In this document: piece after piece, positions 6,228 through 14,696 of the stretch
How the letters are laid out: each line of letters starts with the position of its first letter
How positions within the stretch are numbered: the stretch's first letter is position 1
Source: Rhodospirillales bacterium
GTDB taxonomy: Bacteria > Pseudomonadota > Alphaproteobacteria > Rhodospirillales > JABHCV01
Length of the DNA: 25,925 nucleotides
Reading direction: 5' to 3'
NCBI GenBank assembly: GCA_016776705.1
Contig: JADHSW010000012.1
Span: 1 to 25,925, forward strand
The notes under the pieces: model-generated
Told to the model about the DNA's origin: nothing
Databases searched by the model: none
Seen by the model: the letters and a program-made list of their open reading frames with translations, nothing else
Translations under genes and position numbers: made by a program

Positions 6228-7417
6228 GCCAATCAATCCTAATTATCACCCTGCCCCCATTAACGGGTGGAGTCCCTGATAAAGCAAAAATTCTCGTTTG
6301 CCATCTCAGAAAACTTGGCTATCGCGTCACCGTCTCCCATTACGCCACATACAGGGACTATCCGGAATTGGTTGTTACCAGTTGGCAATATCCTGCCGGG
6401 AAACAACCCGAAATGAGTGAGGGGATATGTTTTGAGGATTTCCCGTGTGTTTCGGTCGGCTGCTGGCTTCCGGAGTTGGAGTTCACCTATTATCTGCTGT
6501 CGGCCTATTGGCGCAGACTGATTAAAAACCATGACCGCCACATTGTCGTGGGAGGAACCGTTCTAACTTCATACCCGTTGGCGGCCCTGGGCGTTCCCCA
6601 TCTTGTTTGGTGTGCGAGCACCATGATCGATGATCGGGCCGAACGCCGCCGCTCGATGCCTTTTGTGCGGCGGCAGTTTGACCGTTTTTTCATTTCCCCC
6701 GTTCAACGTGTCATGGAAAGAAAAATCATGAAAGGGAACGGACGTTTCATGGCGGTTAGTTCTTACGCGCTGAAGTCCCTTACCTCTTCAGGGGGTATCC
6801 CGGAACAATTTTCCAGAGTCCCTATTCCCGTGAATTTAGGTATTTTCAAACCTCCATCACGCCCCCCCGAACCGGGAATTATTGGATTTGCCGGACGCCC
6901 GGGCGATCCCAGAAAAAACCTTGCCCTCTTATTCCATGCATTAAAACGACTGCTTGAGCGCGAAAGAATGGTTGCGTTGAAATTGACCGGAGATGCACCG
7001 GAACCTTTGCTGCGCCTTGCCAATGAACTTGGCCTTTCGGAGCACATCTCATGGACGGGCTGGTTAAAGGAAGACGACTTGCCTGGTTTTTACCAGGAGT
7101 TGGATGTTTTTGTTATTCCGTCCACCCAGGAGGGCCTGAATATTGCGGGTCTCCAGGCCATGGCCACGGCGATACCCGTCGTCTCGACCCGTTGCGGCGG
7201 ACCGGAGGATTACGTTATCGACGGCCAGACCGGCGCCCTTGTTTCCTTCGACGCGGATGAGATGGCCGCGGCGATTGCAGCCATCACGCAAGAAAGAGAA
7301 AAACGCAATGAACTGGGCCGGAATGCCAGGCGGTTCGTTGAAGAAAACTATAGCCATGACCGGTTCAGGGCGTCCTTCGCCGATGCATGGCATCAGACCT
7401 GGGGAGATCGGCCATAA
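6224..7417 (+). CDS. GT4-family glycosyltransferase with altered E-x7-E motif
   Basis: A 397-residue GT-B glycosyltransferase. The N-terminal domain begins ILIITLPPLTGGVPDKAKIL, a loop typical of GT4 acceptor domains. The donor domain includes GFAGRPGDPRKNLALLFHAL (about residues 221-240), the common R-K-N-x-x element of this clan, and IPSTQEGLNIAGLQAMA. In the donor-binding motif the first Glu is kept (Glu303) but the second position is Gln311 in place of Glu, which is unusual. The start ATG overlaps the previous TGA, and the 3' end overlaps the next gene by 31 bp, so the genes are translationally coupled. Membrane association is probably peripheral: there is no signal peptide or clear membrane helix. 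Confidence 0.88.
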   Translation: MSQSILIITLPPLTGGVPDKAKILVCHLRKLGYRVTVSHYATYRDYPELVVTSWQYPAGKQPEMSEGICFEDFPCVSVGCWLPELEFTYYLLSAYWRRLIKNHDRHIVVGGTVLTSYPLAALGVPHLVWCASTMIDDRAERRRSMPFVRRQFDRFFISPVQRVMERKIMKGNGRFMAVSSYALKSLTSSGGIPEQFSRVPIPVNLGIFKPPSRPPEPGIIGFAGRPGDPRKNLALLFHALKRLLERERMVALKLTGDAPEPLLRLANELGLSEHISWTGWLKEDDLPGFYQELDVFVIPSTQEGLNIAGLQAMATAIPVVSTRCGGPEDYVIDGQTGALVSFDADEMAAAIAAITQEREKRNELGRNARRFVEENYSHDRFRASFADAWHQTWGDRP

Positions 7418-8544
7418 TCACCAAGCTTACATACCTGCTCTCTCATCCCATTCAATATCAGGCGCCTCTCTTGCGTCGTATTGCCAAAGAGGAAGAGATC
7501 GATTTACGGGTGATTTTTGAGAATAACCCGACAGGATCGGCCTACTATGATTCCGGCTTCAAACGCCAGGTGGAGTGGGACATCCCGCTGACCGAGGGTT
7601 ATGAAAATATATCCTTAAGCGATACGGAACTGCTTTCAGAGATCAAAAATTGCGACATGCTTTGGCTGCATGGTTGGGGCAGCCAGATCATGCGCAAGGC
7701 GCTCGTGCTTGCTCGATATCTGGGCACCCCCGTGCTTATGCGCGCCGAGAACTGCGACCTCGCCATGCCCGATGGAACGGGGCCCAGGGGTTGGCTGAAA
7801 CGTCTCTACATTGGCTTTATTTTTCGACATTGTCAGGCATTCCTCGCGATCGGCACCGAGAATAAAAACTACTATCTGCGCCGCAGCATAGCGAACAATC
7901 GAATATTTTTAATGCCCTATGCCGTCGACAATAATAGTTTCGCGATAAAAGCGAAAGCCGCCCACCCACGGCGCAATGAACTGAAGGCTGAATTGGGAAT
8001 AGCGCCTGGGCGGAAAGTTATTCTTTTTGCGGGAAAATTCATGCCCCGCAAACACCCGGATATTCTTATTCACGCCGTCAACAGCGTTGACTGGGGGGAG
8101 GGTGAAAGACCGGCTCTCATCTTCGTCGGTGGTGGAGACATGGAGGAACGGCTGCGCGCCCTGGCGCCAGAGGCAGCTTTTCCTGGATTTAAGAACCAAA
8201 GCGAATTACCTTCACTATACGATATTACCGATGTGATGGTTCTGCCGTCGGAACGTGAGCCCTGGGGATTGGCGATTAACGAAGCAATGGCGTGTGGAAC
8301 GGCGGTTGTTGTCAGCGATCAGGTTGGTTGCGCCGCTGATTTGTTAAATGATGGATGCGGCAGGGTGTTCCCATTTGGCGATGTTCAGGCCTTGGCCGAC
8401 AGTCTTGTTCATTGTCTCAAACACTCCGAAAAAATGGGTGAAGCGGCCAGCACCATGATCAAACAATGGGGTTTTGCGGAAGATATCGAGGGCCTTAAAC
8501 AAGCGATAAATTATCTGAGGCCATGCAATGTCCGTCACTCTTGA
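7387..8544 (+). CDS. GT4-family glycosyltransferase
   Basis: A 385-residue GT-B enzyme. The N-terminal half has YLLSHPIQYQAPLLRRIA (about residues 16-33), a pattern seen in a GT4 subgroup that begins with H-P-x-Q-Y. The donor domain has VILFAGKFMPRKHPDILIHA (about residues 211-230) and the E-x7-E motif EPWGLAINE (Glu291, Glu299) followed by AMACGTAVV. The chosen ATG at 7387 overlaps the previous gene by 31 bp and has a poor ribosome binding site. A GGGGAG at 7401-7406 lies downstream of it but precedes only ATA and ATC codons, so the exact start is uncertain. It overlaps the following gene by 17 bp. The acceptor and donor are unknown. Confidence 0.88.
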   Translation: MASDLGRSAIITKLTYLLSHPIQYQAPLLRRIAKEEEIDLRVIFENNPTGSAYYDSGFKRQVEWDIPLTEGYENISLSDTELLSEIKNCDMLWLHGWGSQIMRKALVLARYLGTPVLMRAENCDLAMPDGTGPRGWLKRLYIGFIFRHCQAFLAIGTENKNYYLRRSIANNRIFLMPYAVDNNSFAIKAKAAHPRRNELKAELGIAPGRKVILFAGKFMPRKHPDILIHAVNSVDWGEGERPALIFVGGGDMEERLRALAPEAAFPGFKNQSELPSLYDITDVMVLPSEREPWGLAINEAMACGTAVVVSDQVGCAADLLNDGCGRVFPFGDVQALADSLVHCLKHSEKMGEAASTMIKQWGFAEDIEGLKQAINYLRPCNVRHS

Positions 8545-9610
8545 GATCAAGAAGCCAATACGGATTATCCTGGTCGGGCAAACTTTTAAAGAATCGCGAA
8601 CGGTGCAAAGAGCGGCGGCCATGCGTTCTCTTGGCTGTTCGCTGAGATGCGTGCCAACGGCTCCCCGGGGGGCTAATTATGAAACCCGCCCGACCCTGAT
8701 TCAAAGAATACGTTACCGTTTACGCCTTCCCGAAGATTCGGCAAAAGCCAATCAGGCCATTCTCAAGGAAGTTGAAAGCGGCGCCGACATACTTTGGCTT
8801 GATGCCGCTGATATGATCAAGCCTGCGACATTACGCCAAGCCAAGCAGATTAACAAAAAACTGGCGGTTGTCTGGTATTGTGAAGACGACATGATGAACC
8901 CCGCACTGCGGACCCGGCAAATTGACCGGGCGCTGCCGCTTTTTGATTTGTGGGTGACGACAAAATCTTTCAACGCCCGCCCCGAGGAACTTCCTTTCCT
9001 TGGAGTAAAGAACGTATTTTTTGTCAACAACAGTTGCGATCCCGCCTTGCACCGTCTCGTCCCGATCACTGAGGAGGAGCGGCAACGGTTTGGCTCAGCC
9101 GTCAGTTTCATCGGATCGTTTGAAGGACCGCGTGCCCAAAGCGTCATGCATTTGGCTCGGCAGGGGTTGGACGTGCGTGTGTGGGGAAACGGATGGGCCG
9201 ACTGGATCGGGCGACACCCCAATCTAACAATTGAAAACAAGCCCGCCTACAACGACGACTTCGCCAGGGTTGTCGCCGCAAGCCCGATAAATTTGTGTTT
9301 CCTGCGCAAGGCCAACCGCGATCTGCAAACATGCCGGTCAATAGAGATACCCGCCTGTGCGGGATTCATGGTACATGAACGTAACAACGAAATCAGCGCC
9401 TTGTACCGAGAGGAAAAGGAAGCCGTATATTTCTCGTGTGATGATGAACTCGCCGGGGTGTGCCGTTCCTGGATTGGACGGGATCAGCAACGACGCCTTA
9501 TAGGCGAGGCCGCACGTAAAAGAACATTGGAACTTGAGTTGACCCACGATTCAAATATCATCCGCATTCTTAACGCCCTGCTTTCCCCGCAATTGGATGT
9601 GGATCCATGA
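8528..9610 (+). CDS. CgeB-like glycosyltransferase
   Basis: A 360-residue protein that looks like the CgeB/Glyco_trans_1_2 group of GT-B-like glycosyltransferases, originally named after a spore-coat gene. Supporting segments are ADILWLDAADMIKPATL (about residues 84-101), WYCEDDMMNP (about 117-126), VSFIGSFEGPRAQSVMHLA (about 196-214) and the late CRSIEIPACAGFMVHERNNE. The last resembles the R-x-x-E-x-x-A-C-G donor-site pattern of this group. A GAGG sits 7 bases upstream of the ATG. It overlaps the previous gene by 17 bp and the next by the ATGA. It most likely adds one sugar of the repeat unit; methyl-sugar or spore functions are not indicated. Confidence 0.8.
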   Translation: MSVTLEIKKPIRIILVGQTFKESRTVQRAAAMRSLGCSLRCVPTAPRGANYETRPTLIQRIRYRLRLPEDSAKANQAILKEVESGADILWLDAADMIKPATLRQAKQINKKLAVVWYCEDDMMNPALRTRQIDRALPLFDLWVTTKSFNARPEELPFLGVKNVFFVNNSCDPALHRLVPITEEERQRFGSAVSFIGSFEGPRAQSVMHLARQGLDVRVWGNGWADWIGRHPNLTIENKPAYNDDFARVVAASPINLCFLRKANRDLQTCRSIEIPACAGFMVHERNNEISALYREEKEAVYFSCDDELAGVCRSWIGRDQQRRLIGEAARKRTLELELTHDSNIIRILNALLSPQLDVDP

Positions 9611-10737
9611 AGGTCATCATTAACGCAATGTCGGCCAAAATAGGTGGCATTGTCACGTATACGAATAACCTCGCCCGCTCTTTATCGGAGCGGGACGTAA
9701 ATATCACCCTCGCCCTTTCCAGCGATTTTCATCTGGAAGCGGATGTTCCAGTGATCCGGCTGCCGGCCGACCGCATGTCACCCATTCGCCGCGCCCTGTG
9801 GGAACAAATTGTCTGGCGGCAAATCGTCTCCAGGCGCAAGCCCGACATTCTGTTTTCGTCGGCGAACTTCGGCTTGCTGGCCCCGCCCGTGCCCCAGGTT
9901 TTGCTGGTCCGTGAAGGGGGACACTTCGATCCTTTTTATCTCACCAACATCGGGCCCAGCTTGAGCACCCAGGCAATCTTTCACAGGATCGCGCGGCGCA
10001 AGTTGATTATCGCCTCGGCCCGATCCTCACGTATTGTTCTGACACCGTCGGAAACCTTGAAAAAATTGTTCCTTTCCTGGGCAGGGGAACTGAGTGACCG
10101 TGTCCTGGTAAATCAGTATGGAACGATTTCCATCTTTTCCGATTCCGGTCCTCATGTGCGGCAATGGCTGGAAGGAGGAGTCATGAAACTTCTGTATATT
10201 TCGGCTTACTATCCACACAAACAGCCGGGCCTGATTTCGGAAGCCGTCGCCCAATTAAACGCGCAGGGCGTTCCATGCCATCTCACAGTGACGATGGACC
10301 TTGAACAGATCGCCAAAACGCCCGGTGGGGAAAAAGATTATTTTCTGTTGAACAAGGGCGTCGAACGCGGGCAGGTAACGATGGCCGGCCATATTCCCTA
10401 CCAGAATCTTCCGGGTATATATAAAAGCCACGACCTGTTCATCTTCCCGTCATTATCCGAAACCTTCGGCCATCCCCTGGTCGAGGCGATGAGCATCGGC
10501 ATCCCCATCATCGCCTCGGACACGCCCATCCACAGGGAAGTCTGCAAGAATTCGGCACTCTATTTTTCGCCTCTTTCTGCATCCAGCCTGATCCGGCAGA
10601 TTCAACGCCTTGACGAAAATAAGACATTGCGGAAATCACTTATCAGCAGCGGGCGGGAAAATGTCGCCAACGATTTCATCTGGGAATCCCACGTTGATCG
10701 ATTGCTGGATATTTTCCGGAATATTAATAGTGCTTAA
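9607..10737 (+). CDS. GT4-family glycosyltransferase
   Basis: A 376-residue GT-B enzyme and the last gene of the plus-strand operon. It starts MKVIINAMSAKIGGIVTY, the Gly-rich N-terminal loop. The donor domain has LLYISAYYPHKQPGLI (about residues 195-210), GHIPYQNLPGIY and the E-x7-E motif ETFGHPLVE (Glu285, Glu293) followed by AMSIGIP. Its start overlaps the preceding TGA. The N-terminal half is similar to that of the GT at 5046, pointing to paralogy. Its last 14 bp overlap the convergent methyltransferase gene at 10724, so there is no room for a separate terminator between them. Confidence 0.9.
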   Translation: MKVIINAMSAKIGGIVTYTNNLARSLSERDVNITLALSSDFHLEADVPVIRLPADRMSPIRRALWEQIVWRQIVSRRKPDILFSSANFGLLAPPVPQVLLVREGGHFDPFYLTNIGPSLSTQAIFHRIARRKLIIASARSSRIVLTPSETLKKLFLSWAGELSDRVLVNQYGTISIFSDSGPHVRQWLEGGVMKLLYISAYYPHKQPGLISEAVAQLNAQGVPCHLTVTMDLEQIAKTPGGEKDYFLLNKGVERGQVTMAGHIPYQNLPGIYKSHDLFIFPSLSETFGHPLVEAMSIGIPIIASDTPIHREVCKNSALYFSPLSASSLIRQIQRLDENKTLRKSLISSGRENVANDFIWESHVDRLLDIFRNINSA

Positions 10738-11701
10738 AATATCGGAGAAACGGGACCAGCCCTCTGAATTGCCGGTAGGCGGCATTGAGAAACATTTTCC
10801 GGCCATACTTCCGTGAAGCGGGATGAACCAGTTCCAGCGGCGATACCCCGTAGGTCCGGCGCAGTTGTGAACACAACTCCGGCTGTTCGAAAATCATCAG
10901 GGCATTATCAAAATAGCCGAACGCCATTGATATCAAAGCCAGTTTTGTCAGGGCGCCAATATCGTTTCCAAGGCTTTGCGGATCGCGAAAATAGAGGTGA
11001 TCCGCCTGAATCAGCTGGCCCCGCGAATAGGGCGGTTTTTCCCGGGACATGTAGGGATGAACTTGATACCCCTGACGGCGCCAATGGGCGGGCTGGATGA
11101 CATCCATCAGATCGAAGTGTCTTTCCTTGAAATAAGCCTCGACGTCGTGAGCCAGTGGCTGATCATGCCGCACGGGCAGGAACGAAACCTCTGTCTTAAC
11201 GGCCAGCACCCGGTCCATGACCCGGGGGGAAGCCTCGAAAACGCCCATTTCCGCCCCTTCAATATCAATTTTAATGTAGTCGACCGATCCAATTCCGGTG
11301 GACCTTGCCGCCTCGGCAAGGGTGACCGTGTCGACATCAATGATCTCTTCGATCTCGAAAAACTGGGGTTTGCGGAATTTCTCTCCAATTTCCGGGTTAT
11401 GTTCGAGTAACGACGCCGATTGCGGATCTGTGGGAACGAATAGTTTCTGCCGGCCGCTTGTCGCCCCTATGGCGTGGGGTAAGATACGGCTCGACATCCA
11501 CGGCCCGGCGGGCGCAGCGTCCAGGCGGGCGCGCTCTTGCGGGTCGGGTTCGAAACCAAATGCGTTAACCGCGAAGGCAAGGGGCGACAGATCCTCCTGA
11601 AACCCTCCGCGCAAGCCGATATCGATGTAAGACAACGGATGGTCGCGGGCGAGCCGGCCGATTGCCAGATCGCTAAATAAGTTATCCGGTTTCATTGTCA
11701 T
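10724..11701 (-). CDS. FkbM-family methyltransferase
   Basis: A SAM-dependent methyltransferase of the FkbM type; in polysaccharide loci these usually O-methylate a sugar hydroxyl. From the ATG at 11699-11701 (about 325 residues), motif I is YIDIGLRGG (about residues 25-33), motif II NAFGFEPDP (about 46-54), and the family's hallmark DYIKIDIEGAEMGVFE is at about 141-156. Gly-to-Leu at the third place of the usual DIGANxG loop is a mild deviation. A longer form from the TTG at 11761 would run into the divergent promoter, and no start has a strong ribosome binding site, so the N-terminus is uncertain. The C-terminal 110 residues extend beyond the core fold and may bind the polymer or a partner. 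The 3' end overlaps the convergent GT by 14 bp. Confidence 0.88.
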   Translation of the reverse strand: MTMKPDNLFSDLAIGRLARDHPLSYIDIGLRGGFQEDLSPLAFAVNAFGFEPDPQERARLDAAPAGPWMSSRILPHAIGATSGRQKLFVPTDPQSASLLEHNPEIGEKFRKPQFFEIEEIIDVDTVTLAEAARSTGIGSVDYIKIDIEGAEMGVFEASPRVMDRVLAVKTEVSFLPVRHDQPLAHDVEAYFKERHFDLMDVIQPAHWRRQGYQVHPYMSREKPPYSRGQLIQADHLYFRDPQSLGNDIGALTKLALISMAFGYFDNALMIFEQPELCSQLRRTYGVSPLELVHPASRKYGRKMFLNAAYRQFRGLVPFLRYFKHY

Positions 11702-11732
11702 ACCATCACTATGAGCCTTTATTATCACTCTG

Positions 11733-11738
11733 TATAAT
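11733..11738 (+). promoter_or_regulatory. Candidate -10 box in divergent intergenic region
   Basis: A perfect TATAAT lies about 35 bp upstream of the ATG at 11773, in the 71-bp gap between divergent genes. No good -35 is visible 16-18 bp upstream, so the promoter may depend on an activator or be weak. A GATAAT on the minus strand in the same gap could serve the divergent methyltransferase. Confidence 0.4.
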
Positions 11739-11772
11739 GTGGGTTCAGCGTGTTTATGCAACAGGTCTTTTC

Positions 11773-12459
11773 ATGGCATTCATTTCGATACTTAAGGACA
11801 CACTCCTGCCTTCATCGGCAGATTTCCGCCGTTTCCCTTTTGGCATCGGCTCCGGGATTGTCATGAGTCTCGATTTCACTCACCAGACCCGTTTGTTTCT
11901 GGGGTTGTATGAAATTGAGATTGCCGGACATTGCAAGCGGTTGTTACGGCAAAGCCGAAGCGCCTTCGATATTGGCGCCAATGCCGGTTACTACAGCCTT
12001 ATTCTCGCCAAACACACGGGCGGACAGGTGGTTGCCGTCGAGCCCGTCGATGAAAATATATCCAAGATGCAGGCAAACTTTGCCAGGAACCCCTACCCGA
12101 TCACGGCCGTGCAGGCTCTGGTTGGCGCCAAATCCGAAGGCGATACCGTATCCCTTGACCAGCTCTCGGCCGATTACTTCCGGCCTGATTTTATCAAAAT
12201 GGATATTGAAGGGGGCGAGGTGGACGCGTTGCAGGGCGGCCTCCGGCTGCTTGAGGAACACCGCCCGCATCTGGTGATCGAGGTTCACGGCGAACAACTG
12301 GAGGCCGGGTGCCGCGAAATTCTGACCCGCTTCGACTACAGGATTACGCGGGTCGCCCCGAGAACCTGGCTGCCGGAGACGCGGGTCGATGCGTACAACG
12401 GCTGGATCATCTGCGAGGGATCGCCCCGGCCCCGCTCTCCTTCAGGTGCAGAACCATGA
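11773..12459 (+). CDS. FkbM-family methyltransferase
   Basis: A short (228-residue) FkbM-type SAM methyltransferase. Motif I is AFDIGANAGYYSLILA (about residues 64-79), motif II VVAVEPVDEN (about 86-95), and the signature FIKMDIEGGEVDALQG is at about 140-155, followed by HLVIEVHGEQ. The ATG at 11773 is chosen because an AGG sits 7 bases upstream. In-frame ATGs further upstream (11695 and 11737) would overlap the divergent gene or promoter. Its 3' end overlaps the convergent flippase gene by 53 bp, with both proteins looking intact there. It likely methylates a sugar of the repeat unit or the chain end; the substrate is unknown. Confidence 0.88.
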   Translation: MAFISILKDTLLPSSADFRRFPFGIGSGIVMSLDFTHQTRLFLGLYEIEIAGHCKRLLRQSRSAFDIGANAGYYSLILAKHTGGQVVAVEPVDENISKMQANFARNPYPITAVQALVGAKSEGDTVSLDQLSADYFRPDFIKMDIEGGEVDALQGGLRLLEEHRPHLVIEVHGEQLEAGCREILTRFDYRITRVAPRTWLPETRVDAYNGWIICEGSPRPRSPSGAEP

Positions 12460-13651
12460 AGATGAACAAGAAGGCCAGGAAATAGGCTATCGACAGCCCC
12501 ATGGCCAGGGCGATATCGGCGCTGAGCCAACCGGCAAAACCGGCTGCCGTCGGCACCAGCAGCCCGATATACTGGACGACGCGGCCGCCAAACAAGGTGA
12601 CCGACTGGCGCGTCGTCAGGCAATAGGACTTTAGAGTTTCGAACAGGGTGCAAAAAGACACCATACCGAACATGGCGACGAGAATATCGGCGGCTCTTGC
12701 CCAGCTTTCGCCGAACAGCCAGGGCACGACGGGATCGGCAAACAGCACGGTCAGAATTCCGGCTAGTAAAAGAGGCGGGAAAAGGAACAGCAGGACCTTG
12801 TTGCGTCCTTCCCTGCGAGCCTTGGCGTCTTCGGTGCGGCCGAACCAGTTGGTCAGAATGCGATAGATAACCGGCGACAGCACCTGATGGGGGACGAAGG
12901 CCAACCGCTGGGCCTGGAAAAACAGTCCGGCCGTCGCCTCACCCCCAAACCAGCCGGCCAGAAGAATGGTCAGGCGCTGGAAGTTCCCTTCCATCACACC
13001 GTCCAGCCAGACGCCCCGGGCATCTTTGTAGAGCGCCAGCCACTCCGTTAGCGTCAGCAATCGCAGGCGGTAGAGGGTCATACCGCCGACACGCCACAAT
13101 CCAAAAAGATTGATAAACGAAATCACCACCTCGCGGACAAACAAGGTAACCCAACCCAGCCCGCCCAGCACCATGGCGAGGGCCAGCAGATGCCCGCCGC
13201 CGGAGGCTCCCGTCTCCACCACGGCCAGTTGGCGATAGGGCATGGTACGCTCATAGAAGGCCTTGTTGAGATCCGTCCAGTGGCGCAGGCCGACCGCGCC
13301 GACAAGCACGATTTCCCACAAACCGGCGTGACCGGTGACGATCAGCCAGACAGTGATGATCAACGTCGCCGCCAGGGTTTCCAGCGCCATCGCCGAAAAC
13401 AGCATGTCCTTCATCTTGTCGTTATAGTCGGACTCCGGCATGCGGATAATCAGGAAATTAATGCGCGGCGAGATGATGGAATAGACGATGGACGCACCGG
13501 CCAGGATCAGCGCGAAACGTCCGAATTCACCGGGCGAAATAAAGCGCACCAGAACCAGATTGACGCCGAAGGCCAACAGCGCCTGAAACACCTGCCCGGA
13601 GACCAGGAAAATGCCGCCAATTTTCAGATTTTTGTAGTCAATCACGCTCAT
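12407..13651 (-). CDS. Wzx-like oligosaccharide flippase
   Basis: A 414-residue integral membrane protein of the polysaccharide transport (MOP/MVF-type) superfamily, expected to flip undecaprenyl-linked repeat units across the inner membrane. It begins LKIGGIFLVSGQVFQALLAF, the amphipathic start of helix 1 common to Wzx proteins, followed by SPGEFGRFALILAGASIVYS, and carries about 12 hydrophobic segments. The segment ATAGLFFQAQRLAFVPHQVL corresponds to the start of the second half-repeat (helix 7/8 region). The start ATG overlaps the upstream methyltransferase's TGA by one base (TGATG), so the two are co-translated. The last 53 bp overlap the convergent FkbM gene. It is slightly short but complete for the family. 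Confidence 0.88.
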   Translation of the reverse strand: MSVIDYKNLKIGGIFLVSGQVFQALLAFGVNLVLVRFISPGEFGRFALILAGASIVYSIISPRINFLIIRMPESDYNDKMKDMLFSAMALETLAATLIITVWLIVTGHAGLWEIVLVGAVGLRHWTDLNKAFYERTMPYRQLAVVETGASGGGHLLALAMVLGGLGWVTLFVREVVISFINLFGLWRVGGMTLYRLRLLTLTEWLALYKDARGVWLDGVMEGNFQRLTILLAGWFGGEATAGLFFQAQRLAFVPHQVLSPVIYRILTNWFGRTEDAKARREGRNKVLLFLFPPLLLAGILTVLFADPVVPWLFGESWARAADILVAMFGMVSFCTLFETLKSYCLTTRQSVTLFGGRVVQYIGLLVPTAAGFAGWLSADIALAMGLSIAYFLAFLFIFMVLHLKESGAGAIPRR

Positions 13652-14553
13652 CAGAGGCCGGCCAGTTGCCGGAGCAGTTTGCTGCGCTCAACGGGAACAC
13701 AAAACACATTTCCGACAAAATCATCATAGGCCTCCGCGTCCGCGGCCTGAATGACGGTGAGGATGATCAGACCGGGGGTCCGGTGGCAAAAATAAAATTC
13801 GTAGTCTTCGGGAAACGTTTTGACGAATGTTGTGAAGTCGCCGAATTGTTGTTTTCCGAGTTCGCTTAGCTCAATCATCATCACCGGCCGCCACGTCTCC
13901 AGGTGGGCGCGGATGCCTTCGATGGCCTGCTTCTCGAAGCCCTCGACATCCATTTTTACCAGATCGAGCCTGTCGATTCCGGCGGTCGGGAAATAGTCAT
14001 CGCCGCGAACGATTGTAACCGGGACACTGCTCGAAGGAGAGGTTCTGCTGGCACCCGCCAACAGGGAAGCCTCGCCGCTTTCCGGCCCCAGATAAAGCGG
14101 CGATTCAGCCGCCTTCAAGCCCAGCCCGTAACGATGCAGGGTCATGTTCGCCAAACCGTTAATGGATATTTTTTCCTCAATCAGAGGCCACATTGCGGGG
14201 TTTGGTTCGAAAGCGTGCACCTGCCGTGCGTGTGCGGCCATATACAGGGCGTGATGGCCGACATTGGCGCCGACGTCCATGAATACGGCCCCTTCGATGC
14301 GCCCCGCCAGGGCCGCCAGCAGTTTCAATTCAAACGCTTCGTAGGCGCCATAGAACAGGGCGTTCCAATCGACAATATTGTCGGCGGTGGCCGGATAGGT
14401 AAAACCATTGAAAGGAATGCGGAAGGCAACGCGGCGCTGCCTGTCCGGGTGGAACAGGGCGCGTAACACTCTTTCCCAGCCGCGCAGCCTGACCCGCGTT
14501 CCGACCTGGCGCAGGGCCCATGCAAGAGGAAGAGTTGCGTTGTTAATATGCAT
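13651..14553 (-). CDS. FkbM-family methyltransferase
   Basis: A 300-residue FkbM-type SAM methyltransferase, the third in the locus. Motif I is FMDVGANVGHHALYMA (about residues 91-106), motif II VHAFEPNPAM (about 112-121), and the hallmark DLVKMDVEGFEKQAIEG is at about 197-213, with VMMIELSELG following. The ATG at 14551-14553 is preferred to the TTG three bases earlier. An AGG sits about 10 bases upstream. It is the first gene of a minus-strand pair with the flippase, joined by TGATG. The DIGANxG-type loop is intact here, unlike the 10724 gene. Substrate unknown; sugar O-methylation is the family expectation. Confidence 0.9.
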   Translation of the reverse strand: MHINNATLPLAWALRQVGTRVRLRGWERVLRALFHPDRQRRVAFRIPFNGFTYPATADNIVDWNALFYGAYEAFELKLLAALAGRIEGAVFMDVGANVGHHALYMAAHARQVHAFEPNPAMWPLIEEKISINGLANMTLHRYGLGLKAAESPLYLGPESGEASLLAGASRTSPSSSVPVTIVRGDDYFPTAGIDRLDLVKMDVEGFEKQAIEGIRAHLETWRPVMMIELSELGKQQFGDFTTFVKTFPEDYEFYFCHRTPGLIILTVIQAADAEAYDDFVGNVFCVPVERSKLLRQLAGL

Positions 14554-14601
14554 CAATGGAGACCTGTCTTTTGATCCGTCTGGCCATTAGAAAGCGTGGG
14601 C

Positions 14602-14628
14602 TTGTGCGCCGCGACGTGGCAATATACA
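14602..14628 (+). promoter_or_regulatory. Weak candidate promoter for the asnB-like operon
   Basis: TTGTGC (14602-14607) and TATACA (14623-14628) are separated by 15 bp, two short of ideal, in the 143-bp gap between the divergent FkbM gene and the AsnB start. It is the best sigma70-like pair that I could see there. Confidence 0.25.
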
Positions 14629-14696
14629 CACTGGCGCGTTACAGCAGAAGGAATGATCGCTATTTTCCCGTACTCTACAATGGATTTTGGTTCACC

